This document shows positions 18,356 to 26,516 of a DNA stretch of 58,619 bases, one piece after another. Positions within the stretch are counted from its first letter, which is position 1. Every line of letters starts with the position of its first letter. The position numbers and the translations under genes are program-made. Location of the stretch: assembly GCF_024693525.1 (NCBI RefSeq), contig NZ_JAILKR010000058.1, positions 1 through 58,619 of the forward strand, given 5' to 3'. The notes below the pieces were generated by a model. It was not told the origin of the DNA and ran no database searches. It worked only from the letters and a program-made list of their open reading frames with translations. Origin of the DNA: Selenomonas sp. (GTDB lineage: Bacteria; Bacillota_C; Negativicutes; Selenomonadales; Selenomonadaceae).

Positions 18356-18901
18356 TTATTTCGCGGGAAGTTCCAGTCCCTGTTTCTTCCGTGCCTGATA
18401 CTCACGATCCAAAATCCCTAATATTACCAGATTTTCATATACGCCGTTGGTAATTATGGTCTCTCGAATCAAGCCTTCCCGCACCATTCCCTCTGACTCA
18501 TAGAGATGCAAGGCCCGGGCGTTATAATCCTTACAGTCCATCCAGGCACGATGGAATTTCAAATCATCAAAGGACCAGGCTTTTAGCAGCTTCATGGCTT
18601 CGTGCCCGTATCCAACGCCTTTTTTCTCGATGATGACATGGGTCCACTCGATTTCCTTCGCCTCGGTGGTCAAACCATTAATCATCAAATACCCAACGGA
18701 ATTGCCCGTCTCTCGCTCCTCTACGATGATATCCATAGCCGCTTTCCCTTCACCGATAAGCTTTGTATGAAAATCCCGGTCAAAGGGGACGATAAACTTA
18801 AGATTCTCTGGCTCATATTCCAGCTTCATAATATAATCGAGGTCAGATAAATCAGCCTTTCGCAATTGAAGGCGTTCTCCAACGTGCAGAATTTCTGCCA
18901 T
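18356..18901 (-). CDS. GNAT-family N-acetyltransferase
   Basis: A 181-residue protein of the RimJ/RimL-like GNAT group. It has ERLQLRKADLSDLDYIMKLE at the start, VGYLMI strand, the acetyl-CoA loop region KGVGYGHEAMKLLKAW, and NARALHLYESEGMVREGLIRE, the classic 'N..A..LYE..GF' block. The acceptor is unknown. An own promoter (TTGAAC, 16 bp, TATACT; 18947-18974 minus) lies in the divergent gap shared with the MscS gene. Confidence 0.88.
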   Translation of the reverse strand: MAEILHVGERLQLRKADLSDLDYIMKLEYEPENLKFIVPFDRDFHTKLIGEGKAAMDIIVEERETGNSVGYLMINGLTTEAKEIEWTHVIIEKKGVGYGHEAMKLLKAWSFDDLKFHRAWMDCKDYNARALHLYESEGMVREGLIRETIITNGVYENLVILGILDREYQARKKQGLELPAK

Positions 18902-18946
18902 ACTATCGCTCCATTCCTATTTTGGTTTTTCTTTTTCCTATTATAT

Positions 18947-18974
18947 AGTATAATAATTGTATTTTCGAGTTCAA
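18947..18974 (-). promoter_or_regulatory. Promoter of GNAT gene
   Basis: On the minus strand TTGAAC (18969-18974), 16 bp, TATACT (18947-18952), about 45 bp before the ATG. A TATAAT on the plus strand (18949-18954) overlaps it and may serve the divergent MscS gene. Confidence 0.55.
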
Positions 18975-19012
18975 GTGATTCAATCACTGTCATATAACAA
19001 GGGGGTTTTATC

Positions 19013-20080
19013 TTGTCCACTATGGAATGGATGTCCTGGATTGACTGGGCTCATCTTTTAGAAATGCTTATCCTGCCGGGCTGCATTCTCACCGTTGCCC
19101 TTACCGCCGGCATCACCATTAACCGCATCATTCACCGACGCGTTTCCCGTCACCTCTCCACCGACGAGACCACTTGGCAGTTCATCTTTGTCAATGCCCT
19201 TCGCGGCGTGCCGATTTCTCTCTGCCTCGTCGTCGGTCTCTATTGGATTGTCAATACCAGCCACTTGAGTGAACCGCTGGTCAAGATTTTCTCCTACGTT
19301 CTGTTCACCGTCATCATCCTATCGATTACCCGGGTCATTGCCCGCACGGTCAACGGCATCATTGACATGCAAATCGAGCGCTCGGAACAGAAGATGCCCA
19401 AAACCACCTTGCTCAATGCCATTGTCAACGGCATCATCTACGCCATGGGCTTTCTCGTTATTCTTCAATACTACGGAATTTCCATTGCCCCCATCCTGAC
19501 TGCCCTGGGTGTTGGTGGTATGGCCGTTGCCCTCTCTTTGCAGGAAACCCTGGCCAACATCTTCTCCGGTCTCCATCTGATTCTTTCCAAACAGCTGCGC
19601 ATTGGGGATTACATCCGTCTAAGCACCGGTGAAGAAGGCCGGGTCACCGATATCACCTGGCGCTTCACCACCATCGTACCAGCTGGCGATGCCAACATGG
19701 TCGTTGTGCCAAATCAGAAAATCGCTTCTTCGAATATCACCAACTTCAGCATGCCGCGCCGGGACATTGTTATCCGCATCCCCATCGGCGTAGCCTATGA
19801 CAGCGACCTTGATAAAGTCGAGCGCGTAACCGTCGAGGTTGCCGAAGCCATTCTCGAGCAAGTCGATAAAGACGTAAAGATAAAGCCCGCTGTTCGCTTC
19901 CACACCTTTGGCGACTCCAGCATCAACTTCAACGTCATCATGCATTCCAGCCGCTTTGACCATCAGTTCCTGCTCAAACACGAATTCATCAAAGCCTTGA
20001 CCAAACGCTATCGGGAAGAGGGTATCGAAATCCCCTATCCAATCCGCACGGTTATCCAAGCAGATCAATCACCGCAATGA
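19013..20080 (+). CDS. MscS-family mechanosensitive channel
   Basis: A 355-residue protein with an N-terminal membrane helix pair, further helices up to about residue 155, and the MscS pore/beta domain: GVGGMAVALSLQETLANIFSGLHLILSKQLRIGDYIRL then the VTDITWRFTTI and NQKIASSNITNFS blocks. It opens upon hypo-osmotic shock. The start is TTG at 19013, with AAGGGGG 7 bases before; an ATG nine bases later is less well placed. Confidence 0.93.
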   Translation: MSTMEWMSWIDWAHLLEMLILPGCILTVALTAGITINRIIHRRVSRHLSTDETTWQFIFVNALRGVPISLCLVVGLYWIVNTSHLSEPLVKIFSYVLFTVIILSITRVIARTVNGIIDMQIERSEQKMPKTTLLNAIVNGIIYAMGFLVILQYYGISIAPILTALGVGGMAVALSLQETLANIFSGLHLILSKQLRIGDYIRLSTGEEGRVTDITWRFTTIVPAGDANMVVVPNQKIASSNITNFSMPRRDIVIRIPIGVAYDSDLDKVERVTVEVAEAILEQVDKDVKIKPAVRFHTFGDSSINFNVIMHSSRFDHQFLLKHEFIKALTKRYREEGIEIPYPIRTVIQADQSPQ

Positions 20081-20085
20081 CGAAC

Positions 20086-20245
20086 TGTGGATAACTTTTT
20101 TCGTCAAGAAAGTTTATTCATCCTCTCAATTTCACGGGAATCAGATAAAGCGCGGATTTCATCGATTGCATTGCGGTTTAGGCAAGAAATGGCCTGCATA
20201 AACTATCAAAATATCGGATAACATGCAGAAACGTCCTGTGGATAA
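20086..20245 (+). promoter_or_regulatory. Two perfect DnaA boxes upstream of the nrd unit
   Basis: TGTGGATAA, the complement of the consensus DnaA box TTATCCACA, occurs at 20086-20094 and 20237-20245. Apart from these and the promoter elements listed separately, the 310-base gap 20081-20390 holds no gene. DnaA boxes occur upstream of nrdAB in E. coli, so a link to replication-coupled nucleotide supply is plausible. Confidence 0.6.
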
Positions 20246-20268
20246 GCCTGTGTGTTATCTGCCGCAAA

Positions 20269-20319
20269 CAACTATATGTAGTATCCCTATTGACTGCCGC
20301 ACCATATATATAGTATAAT
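20269..20319 (+). promoter_or_regulatory. NrdR-box pair and promoter
   Basis: Promoter TTGACT (20290-20295), 18 bp, TATAAT (20314-20319). Two sequences resemble the 16-bp NrdR box: CAACTATATGTAGTAT (20269-20284, about 12 of 16 positions) and ACCATATATATAGTAT (20301-20316, about 13 of 16). Their 32-bp offset (three helical turns) is the known spacing of NrdR box pairs, and box 2 overlaps the -10. NrdR represses ribonucleotide reductase genes. Confidence 0.75.
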
Positions 20320-20399
20320 TTCCTTGCAAGCGAAAAAACACTGTTTGCGCCAGTATTAATAAATAAGCAGAATTAAAGATAGAAGGACAGGTGGATTAC

Positions 20400-20687
20400 A
20401 TGTTAGTAAATGGCATTGACGTAACCGTAGAAGGTATCGAAGATATTTCCGAGCAGGAAATCGTGAATTACATCGACTATGTCGAGAATGAAACCAAGGA
20501 AAAACTCGACACCCTTCATATTTCTGCTGCGGGTAACGACGATGTCAACATCGACTACGTCCTCCAGCCGCAAAAATTCGAACGCATCCGCCGCATCACC
20601 GGCTACCTGGTGGGCACCATCGACCGTTGGAACGATGCCAAACGCGCCGAAGAACATGACCGCGTAAAGCATGGGATGCGACACTAA
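20400..20687 (+). CDS. Stand-alone glycyl-radical-type protein, NrdD C-terminus-like
   Basis: A 95-residue protein. Residues 60-92 (FERIRRITGYLVGTIDRW then NDAKRAEEHDRVKHG) match the C-terminal tail of class III ribonucleotide reductase NrdD; R65-I-T-G68-Y fits the R-x-x-G-Y glycyl-radical motif. The zinc cysteines and the 10-stranded barrel of NrdD are absent, and the first 55 residues are unlike NrdD. It is not a frameshift remnant: it has its own ribosome-binding site (AGGTGG) and NrdR-type promoter, and no NrdD sequence lies upstream. It precedes nrdG, the activase for such glycines. Role as a spare radical domain, as in GrcA/YfiD for pyruvate formate-lyase, is a hypothesis. An upstream GTG at 20391 is less likely. 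Confidence 0.7.
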   Translation: MLVNGIDVTVEGIEDISEQEIVNYIDYVENETKEKLDTLHISAAGNDDVNIDYVLQPQKFERIRRITGYLVGTIDRWNDAKRAEEHDRVKHGMRH

Positions 20688-20701
20688 AAGCAAATTACCA
20701 A

Positions 20702-20728
20702 AAACCTTCCTCACTGAGGAAGGTTTTT
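20702..20728 (+). terminator. Hairpin/terminator between the glycyl-radical gene and nrdG
   Basis: AACCTTCCT / AGGAAGGTT stem, 5-base loop, then TTTTT. It would let most transcripts stop after the small gene and a fraction continue into nrdG, fitting a need for much radical protein and little activase. Confidence 0.75.
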
Positions 20729-20750
20729 CTATGAAAGGAAGTCTTCATCC

Positions 20751-21254
20751 ATGAAACTCAGAATCGCCGGCATTGTTGACGACTCCGTTGTCGACGGCGA
20801 AGGCATGCGGCTCACCGTATTTACCCAAGGGTGCCCGCATCACTGTCCCGGCTGCCATAACCCCGACACCCACGATTTTCAAGGAGGACGGGAAACTACT
20901 CCCGAAGCCATCATGGCAGAAATCGAAAAGAATCCCCTCCTATCCGGCGTAACCTTCAGTGGCGGAGAACCCTTCATGCAGCCTGCCCCCCTCACCCGAC
21001 TGGCCAAAGACGTCCATGCCCGAGGCTTAGATGTCTGGAGCTACAGCGGCTACACTCTCGAGGAACTCATCACCCGTCGCAACCCTGCCATCAATGCCCT
21101 GCTCGACGAAATCGATGTGCTGGTAGACGGAAAATACCTGGAGGAGCAGCGCGATCTCACCTTGAGTTTCCGCGGCAGCCGCAATCAGCGCATCATCGAT
21201 ATGAAGGCCTGGCGAAAAAACGGGAAAATAAAACTTCTCTATACAGACGAATAA
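20751..21254 (+). CDS. nrdG: Anaerobic ribonucleotide reductase activating enzyme
   Basis: A 167-residue radical SAM enzyme of NrdG length. It has the cluster motif in FTQGCPHHCPGCHNP (CxxxCxxC), the SAM-binding GGEPF motif (TFSGGEPFMQP) and a DVLVDGKY strand. It reduces SAM to place a radical on the glycine of class III reductases. An AAAGGAAG ribosome-binding site precedes the ATG. It follows the stand-alone glycyl-radical gene. No full-length nrdD is present in this window. Confidence 0.95.
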   Translation: MKLRIAGIVDDSVVDGEGMRLTVFTQGCPHHCPGCHNPDTHDFQGGRETTPEAIMAEIEKNPLLSGVTFSGGEPFMQPAPLTRLAKDVHARGLDVWSYSGYTLEELITRRNPAINALLDEIDVLVDGKYLEEQRDLTLSFRGSRNQRIIDMKAWRKNGKIKLLYTDE

Positions 21255-21264
21255 CAGGCAAATA

Positions 21265-21316
21265 AAAAGTCACGGATAAGAAATGGACGATTTCTCCATC
21301 CTTATCTGTGACTTTT
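21265..21316. terminator. Bidirectional terminator between nrdG and usp genes
   Basis: AAAAGTCACGGATAAG (21265-21280) pairs with CTTATCTGTGACTTTT (21301-21316), with T runs on either strand. It serves convergent transcripts. Confidence 0.85.
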
Positions 21317-21343
21317 TTATATGGAAATGTGATACAAGGATTC

Positions 21344-21760
21344 TTATTTCACGACCAGTACCGGGCACTTCGACTGCTCTACGATATACTGACTGACGCT
21401 TCCTAAAAGAACGCCCTTGACAACGCCCAGTCCGCGGCTGCCCATGACGATGAGGTCCATCTCATTGCTGGCGGCAAAGTCGAGAATGACCACAGCCGGC
21501 GAGCCGGTTTCCGAGAAGGCTTCCTTTTCCACATCTGACGGTACCATCTGCATGGCGCGGTCCAAAATGACATTTCCCGCTTTGGTTACTGCTTCCAAGA
21601 TTGCGTCGGACAAGCAGGCATTGATTGCCAACTGGTTGATGTTTGCTACATACAGGAAGTTAAGTTTCGCTTCGCAAGCTTCCGCTAAAGCAATTGCCTG
21701 AGCAACCGCACGGTCCGAACCTTCCGATCCATCTACTGGTACAAGGATATTCTTCATCAT
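21344..21760 (-). CDS. Universal stress protein UspA family (1)
   Basis: A 138-residue UspA-fold protein: KNILVPVDGSEGSDRAV at the start and the ATP-binding G-2x-G-9x-G(S/T) loop near the end (MGSRGLGVVKGVLLGSVSQYIVEQ). It is therefore of the ATP-binding UspFG-like type. The start at 21760 has AAGGGGG 8 bases upstream. It lies 31 bp after a second usp gene, so the two are probably co-transcribed. Exact role unknown. Confidence 0.9.
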   Translation of the reverse strand: MMKNILVPVDGSEGSDRAVAQAIALAEACEAKLNFLYVANINQLAINACLSDAILEAVTKAGNVILDRAMQMVPSDVEKEAFSETGSPAVVILDFAASNEMDLIVMGSRGLGVVKGVLLGSVSQYIVEQSKCPVLVVK

Positions 21761-21791
21761 AATATTTACCCCCTTGATAAAATGCCTTCCG

Positions 21792-22223
21792 TTATCTGGC
21801 CACTGCCACCGAAACATCTGCCCGTTCGACGATTTCCTGACTTACGCTTCCGAGCAAAAGTCCCTTCATAAAACCAAGACCACGGCAGCCGACCACGATA
21901 AGTCCAGTCTGTTTTTCCTGCGCAAAACGCAAAATCTCATCAGCGGGAATTCCCGTTCGACGATGATACTCTGCCGTAACGGAAGGCGGAACGTGTTTCC
22001 TCGCTCGTTCCAAGGCCTCCTTCTCCATTGCCCCGACAGAGCCGGCTATCGCCTCTGGCAGCCATGACTCCTCTTCTGCATCCGTGTCCTTATCGAAATA
22101 AGAAACATGCAGAATATCGAGCACTGCTCCCGTAGTTTCCGCCAAGGAAACGGCGAACTTTACAGCCCGTTCAGCCCCCTCTGACGCATCAACAGGAACA
22201 AGGATACGGGTAAGTTTCTTCAT
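21792..22223 (-). CDS. Universal stress protein UspA family (2)
   Basis: A 143-residue paralogue of the next gene, with TRILVPVDASEGAERAV and the nucleotide loop VGCRGLGFMKGLLLGSVSQEIV. It differs from gene 1 in a more acidic middle part (DKDTDAEEESW). ATG 22223 is preceded by GGGGGAGG. The pair is divergent from the threonine dehydratase gene. Confidence 0.9.
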   Translation of the reverse strand: MKKLTRILVPVDASEGAERAVKFAVSLAETTGAVLDILHVSYFDKDTDAEEESWLPEAIAGSVGAMEKEALERARKHVPPSVTAEYHRRTGIPADEILRFAQEKQTGLIVVGCRGLGFMKGLLLGSVSQEIVERADVSVAVAR

Positions 22224-22328
22224 CTGGATTCCTCCCCCGTGAGTCTTATACTGTATAGTTCGCTGAATTTCCACAAAATTCCTCTAATTTTTATAAAACT
22301 ATCGAAATTTTTCTCACCGAAAATCACG

Positions 22329-22358
22329 TTGACAATAATTGTAAAAAGATGATAAACT
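22329..22358 (+). promoter_or_regulatory. Promoter of threonine dehydratase gene
   Basis: TTGACA (22329-22334), 18 bp, TAAACT (22353-22358); the ATG follows 100 bp downstream. Confidence 0.65.
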
Positions 22359-22459
22359 TTATTAAACATTTACGGGGTTTTTATCGATATTATGCCATCA
22401 CCACTGTAAATCACTTCTTAATATTCAATATAACTGTATTTATCAAGGAGGCCTTTTTC

Positions 22460-23710
22460 ATGCCGAAAAAAGAAACTGCAACCCCATCCAATCAAGAAAT
22501 CGTTGCCGCTACTACTATTTCCGGCGTCTATCAAGCAGCCCGCCAACTCGAAGGCGTTGTCAAGAAAACGCCGCTGATCCCCAGCGATTTTTTCTCGGAA
22601 TTATCCGGCAATCAGGTATTCCTCAAACCAGAAAACCTTCAGCATACGGGTGCTTTCAAGCTGCGCGGTGCCTATAACAAAATAAGCCAACTGACTGAAG
22701 AGGAGCGCGCCAAAGGTGTCATCACAGCCTCTGCCGGCAATCACGCCCAAGGCGTTGCCTATGCCGCCCAAAAACTTGGCGTAAAGGCCGTTATTTGCAT
22801 GCCAGCCACCACCCCGATCCTAAAAGTAGAAGGAACCAAGGCTCTAAGCGCCGAAGTTGTGTTGCACGGAGACGGGTTCGACGATGCCTATGCCTACAGC
22901 CTGGAATTGCAGAAGAAATATGGCTATGTCTACATCCATCCCTTCAATGATCTGCAGGTTCTCCTCGGACAGGGCACAACCGCCCTGGAAATCATCGATG
23001 CCTGCAAGGATATCGACGCCATTCTCGTACCAATTGGCGGTGGCGGTTTTGCTTCCGGCGTAGCCTTGGCTACGAAACTCGTCAATCCTGACATTAAGGT
23101 CATCGGTGTCGAACCAGAAAATGCAGCCTGCATGAAAACAGCTCTCGCGAACAACAAAATCCTTACCTTGGACAGTGCGGATACCGTCGCTGATGGCTGC
23201 GCGGTAAAAACGGCCGGCACACTGACATTTGAATTCTGCAAGAAATATCTCGACGATATCATCACCGTTTCGGAAATGGAAATCATGGGCGCCCTGCTGG
23301 CTCTCATCGAAAAACATAAACTCATTGCAGAAGGGGCCGGTGTTCTCTCACTGGCAGCGCTGACAAAGCTTCCCTTCAAAGGAAAGAAAGTCGCCGCTAT
23401 CGTCAGTGGTGGCAACATTGATATTTCCATGATTTCCGCCTTGATTGAGAAGGCTTTGATTGCCCGCAGCCGTGTATTTTGTTTCGCCGTTCCGCTGCCG
23501 GATAAACCGGGACAGCTTCTCAATGTTTCCCGTATCCTGGCTGAGGAAAATGCCAACGTCATCGAACTCAACCACAATCAGGCCAAAGTCACCGACAGCT
23601 TCAAAAAAGTGGTTTTGGAGGTCACTGTCGAAACCCATAACGAAGAACATGTCAACCGTATAATCGGAGCCTTGAACAAAAACGGTTACGAAGTCGATCG
23701 CCTCTATTAA
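22460..23710 (+). CDS. Threonine ammonia-lyase (threonine dehydratase)
   Basis: A 416-residue PLP enzyme. Lys67 in HTGAFKLRGAYNK binds PLP, and PIGGGGFASGVA is the phosphate loop. The C-terminal 80 residues (about 335-415: VFCFAVPLPDKPGQLLNVSRIL) form one ACT domain, as in the 400-residue IlvA/TdcB type and not the two-ACT biosynthetic E. coli IlvA. It deaminates threonine to 2-oxobutyrate. It could feed isoleucine synthesis or catabolism. The start was chosen for AAGGAGG at 22445-22451. Confidence 0.93.
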   Translation: MPKKETATPSNQEIVAATTISGVYQAARQLEGVVKKTPLIPSDFFSELSGNQVFLKPENLQHTGAFKLRGAYNKISQLTEEERAKGVITASAGNHAQGVAYAAQKLGVKAVICMPATTPILKVEGTKALSAEVVLHGDGFDDAYAYSLELQKKYGYVYIHPFNDLQVLLGQGTTALEIIDACKDIDAILVPIGGGGFASGVALATKLVNPDIKVIGVEPENAACMKTALANNKILTLDSADTVADGCAVKTAGTLTFEFCKKYLDDIITVSEMEIMGALLALIEKHKLIAEGAGVLSLAALTKLPFKGKKVAAIVSGGNIDISMISALIEKALIARSRVFCFAVPLPDKPGQLLNVSRILAEENANVIELNHNQAKVTDSFKKVVLEVTVETHNEEHVNRIIGALNKNGYEVDRLY

Positions 23711-23729
23711 TAGCGTTCTAACGGAATTT

Positions 23730-23756
23730 GAACCCATTTTTATCCGGGTTCTTTTT
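23730..23756 (+). terminator. Terminator after threonine dehydratase
   Basis: GAACCC (23730-23735) pairs with GGGTTC (23746-23751), then TTTTT. Confidence 0.75.
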
Positions 23757-23818
23757 CTTTCTCTCTCGCTGTATTGTTATTCATAGTTTTCTAAAAATAG
23801 AACCTTTTAGCTTACGCA

Positions 23819-23847
23819 TTGACTTTTTTAGTACCTATTTATATAAT
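23819..23847 (+). promoter_or_regulatory. Lactate permease promoter
   Basis: TTGACT (23819-23824), 17-bp spacer, TATAAT (23842-23847): strong sigma-70 promoter 70 bp before the gene. Confidence 0.85.
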
Positions 23848-23918
23848 GAAGTGTCTTATTTATAATTTTTAATATTTTTTCACGATGATCTGTCATCAAA
23901 AGAAAGGAATGAACTCAT

Positions 23919-25454
23919 TTGGTTCTACTCGCACTGTCCCCAATTCTTTGGTTGGTCGTTGCGCTGAGCATCCTTCATATGCCCGGTCACAAGGCCTGCC
24001 TCCTGGCCCTCCTCATTTCGATTGTTGTCGGCATGGGGCTCTATGATATGACCGCTGTGCACGCTTTCCAGGCTTTCCTCGAAGGTGTTGCCTTGGCTTG
24101 CTGGCCAATCCTTTTGGTCATCATCGCCGCAATCTTTACCTACAATCTTTCCCTTCACACCAAAGGCATGGACGTCATCAAGAAAATGCTCACTTCGGTC
24201 AGCCATGACCGCCGCGTGCTGATCCTGCTGATTGGCTGGGGCTTCGGCGGATTTCTCGAAGGTATGGCCGGCTTTGGTACGGCCATCGCAATCCCGGCTG
24301 GTATGCTTGCTGGTATCGGCATCAATCCGATCATGGCTGCCTCTGTCTGCCTGATTGCCAATTCCGTACCAACCGCTTATGGCTCCATCGGAATTCCGCT
24401 CGTCACCCTTGGCAGCGTTACGGGCAATGATCCAACTACCCTTGCCACCTATACCTGCCTGCAGCTTGCTCCGCTGACGGTTCTCTGCCCAACCCTTATG
24501 ACCATTGTTGCTGGCGGCGGCAAGCTCAAAGCTCTCAAAGGCATGACGGTCATGTGCATTGCCGCTGCTCTTGGCTTCCTTATTCCGGAGCTGATTGTCG
24601 CTCACTTTATGGGTCCGGAACTGGCTGTGGTCGCTGGTGCTATCGGTGCCATGGGCGCCATTGTCGGCTGTGCAAAGCTGTTCCCAGTAAACGACCCGGA
24701 ATACGCAATGCCATCTCATGAGGATGAAGAGCCGGTTACCGCTGCTGGTGGTCTCAAGGCTTGGCTACCGTTCATCCTGATTTTCGTATTCCTGCTGGCT
24801 ACATCGAAACTCGTTCCGGCACTTCATGACCCGCTTAACCTCATCAAGACTTCGGTCCTCATCTACGATGGTGAAGGCGGTGCACCGTACACCTTTACCT
24901 GGATTGCTACACCGGGTATCCTGATTCTCCTGGCTGCCTTCATCGGCGGCAGTGTTCAGGGCGCTGGCATTGGTGAAATGCTCAGCGTTTTCAAGAAAAC
25001 CGTCATAAACCTTCGTTTCACGATTGTTACGATTATCGCCGTCATCGCTACGGCAAAAGTCATGGGCTATGCTGGCATGACTCATGAAATTGCGGTAACC
25101 GCAGTTGCTGCCACAGGTACGGCTTATCCGTGCATTGCAGCTTTCATCGGCTCCATCGGTACTTTTATCACGGGTTCTGCTACCTCCAGCTGCGTGCTGT
25201 TTGGTAAACTGCAGACTGACTCCGCCATGGCTATCGGCGCTACACCAGCTGCCCAGGCTTGGATTGCCGCTGCTAATGCCACCGGTGCCTGCGCCGGCAA
25301 AATGGTATCCCCCCAGAGCATCGCCATTGCGGTTGCCTCGATTGGTGTTACCGGCGTTGACGGCCAGCTGCTGAAATTCGCCGTCAAGTACTATGTGCCC
25401 TTTGTCATCGTCATGGGCATCATCGTCTACTTCGGCCAGAGCTTCGTAGGCTAA
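23919..25454 (+). CDS. L-lactate permease family transporter
   Basis: A 511-residue protein of the LctP/LldP family with about 12-14 membrane segments. Typical blocks are GWGFGGFLEGMAGFGTAIAIPAGML, IANSVPTAYGSIGIPLVTLG and FITGSATSSCVLFGKLQ. It moves lactate (or glycolate) with protons; many rumen selenomonads use lactate, which fits. It starts with TTG at 23919, with GAAAGGA about 10 bases upstream; no in-frame ATG is better placed. Single-gene unit between a strong promoter and a terminator. Confidence 0.93.
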   Translation: MVLLALSPILWLVVALSILHMPGHKACLLALLISIVVGMGLYDMTAVHAFQAFLEGVALACWPILLVIIAAIFTYNLSLHTKGMDVIKKMLTSVSHDRRVLILLIGWGFGGFLEGMAGFGTAIAIPAGMLAGIGINPIMAASVCLIANSVPTAYGSIGIPLVTLGSVTGNDPTTLATYTCLQLAPLTVLCPTLMTIVAGGGKLKALKGMTVMCIAAALGFLIPELIVAHFMGPELAVVAGAIGAMGAIVGCAKLFPVNDPEYAMPSHEDEEPVTAAGGLKAWLPFILIFVFLLATSKLVPALHDPLNLIKTSVLIYDGEGGAPYTFTWIATPGILILLAAFIGGSVQGAGIGEMLSVFKKTVINLRFTIVTIIAVIATAKVMGYAGMTHEIAVTAVAATGTAYPCIAAFIGSIGTFITGSATSSCVLFGKLQTDSAMAIGATPAAQAWIAAANATGACAGKMVSPQSIAIAVASIGVTGVDGQLLKFAVKYYVPFVIVMGIIVYFGQSFVG

Positions 25455-25492
25455 CCGAACGAAACCATTAAAACATTTTTGCTAACCACTTT

Positions 25493-25526
25493 AAAAAGCG
25501 GCTGTCGATTCCGGCAGTCGCTTTTT
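25493..25526 (+). terminator. Terminator after lactate permease
   Basis: AAAAAGCG / CGCTTTTT outer stem with an inner CTG/CAG pairing, ending in T5. Confidence 0.8.
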
Positions 25527-25604
25527 GCTTCCCCCGCTAAGTTATATGTCTTCTCTGGTGTTATATGCTATACTAGGGATAAACAGTGCGTAAAGGAGAA
25601 AATT

Positions 25605-26516
25605 ATGATTCCGTTGAATAAACTTACGACAGAAGGTCGTAATCCCCATACAGCCCATATCGACGAACTCAGCACCCTGGAAATGGTGACGGCTATCAAT
25701 CGCGAAGACCAGCAGGTGCCGCTGGCAGTGGAACGGGTATTGCCACAAATTGCCCAGGCAATCGACCTCATCACCGAAAAACTCAAAAGGGGCGGCCGCC
25801 TCTTTTATATCGGTGCAGGTACCTCCGGCCGTCTCGGCATCCTCGATGCGGTGGAATGCCCGCCAACCTATGGAACATCACCAGAGCTGGTACAGGGACT
25901 TATCGCCGGGGGAACGCCAGCCATCTTCAAAGCCCAGGAAGGGGCAGAAGATAATCCAAACCTTGCTTGGGAAGATTTAAAAGCCGCGGGCTTTTCCTCA
26001 GGCGATGTACTGGTTGGCATCGCCGCCTCTGGACGCACCCCCTATGTTATCGGCGGCATCGAATACGCCAAAAAGCTGCAGGCGCCAACCATCGCCCTAT
26101 CCTGCAGTGAAAACTCCCAGATAGCCGACCTTGCCGACCTTGCCATCACTCCTGTCACAGGGCCTGAGGCAGTTACCGGCAGCACCCGCATGAAAGCTGG
26201 TACCGCTCAAAAACTGGTACTCAACATGCTGTCCACCGGCACCATGATTAAACTGGGCAAAGTTTACGGAAACCTCATGGTCGATGTAAAGACCTCCAAC
26301 CTCAAACTCGAGGAGCGAGCCCGCCGCATCGTCATGGAGGCCACCGGCTGCAGCCGCAACGAAGCCATTGCCGCTCTTGAAAAAGCCGAAGGACAGGCAA
26401 AACTTGCTATCCTGCTGCAGCTGACGGGCTGTAGCGCCGAAAAAGGACGAGAGCTGCTCACTAAAGCAGCGGGAAAACTTGGCAATGCTTTACAGGAAAT
26501 GGAGATACGCGCATGA
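25605..26516 (+). CDS. murQ: N-acetylmuramic acid 6-phosphate etherase
   Basis: A 303-residue SIS-domain enzyme of MurQ length. It has [16 protein letters not shown] at the start, [24 protein letters not shown] (SIS ligand loop with catalytic Glu), [15 protein letters not shown] and [17 protein letters not shown]. It cleaves the lactyl ether of MurNAc-6-P to GlcNAc-6-P and lactate. ATG 25605 is preceded by AAAGGAG. Its stop overlaps the murP start (ATGA). With murP and mupG it forms a MurNAc recycling operon. Confidence 0.96.
   Translation: MIPLNKLTTEGRNPHTAHIDELSTLEMVTAINREDQQVPLAVERVLPQIAQAIDLITEKLKRGGRLFYIGAGTSGRLGILDAVECPPTYGTSPELVQGLIAGGTPAIFKAQEGAEDNPNLAWEDLKAAGFSSGDVLVGIAASGRTPYVIGGIEYAKKLQAPTIALSCSENSQIADLADLAITPVTGPEAVTGSTRMKAGTAQKLVLNMLSTGTMIKLGKVYGNLMVDVKTSNLKLEERARRIVMEATGCSRNEAIAALEKAEGQAKLAILLQLTGCSAEKGRELLTKAAGKLGNALQEMEIRA

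Noticed and set aside
20081..20399. Remnant of a full nrdD gene that would make the small protein a frameshifted tail
   Set aside because: No NrdD-like reading in any frame upstream, and a complete NrdR-type promoter lies directly before the small gene.
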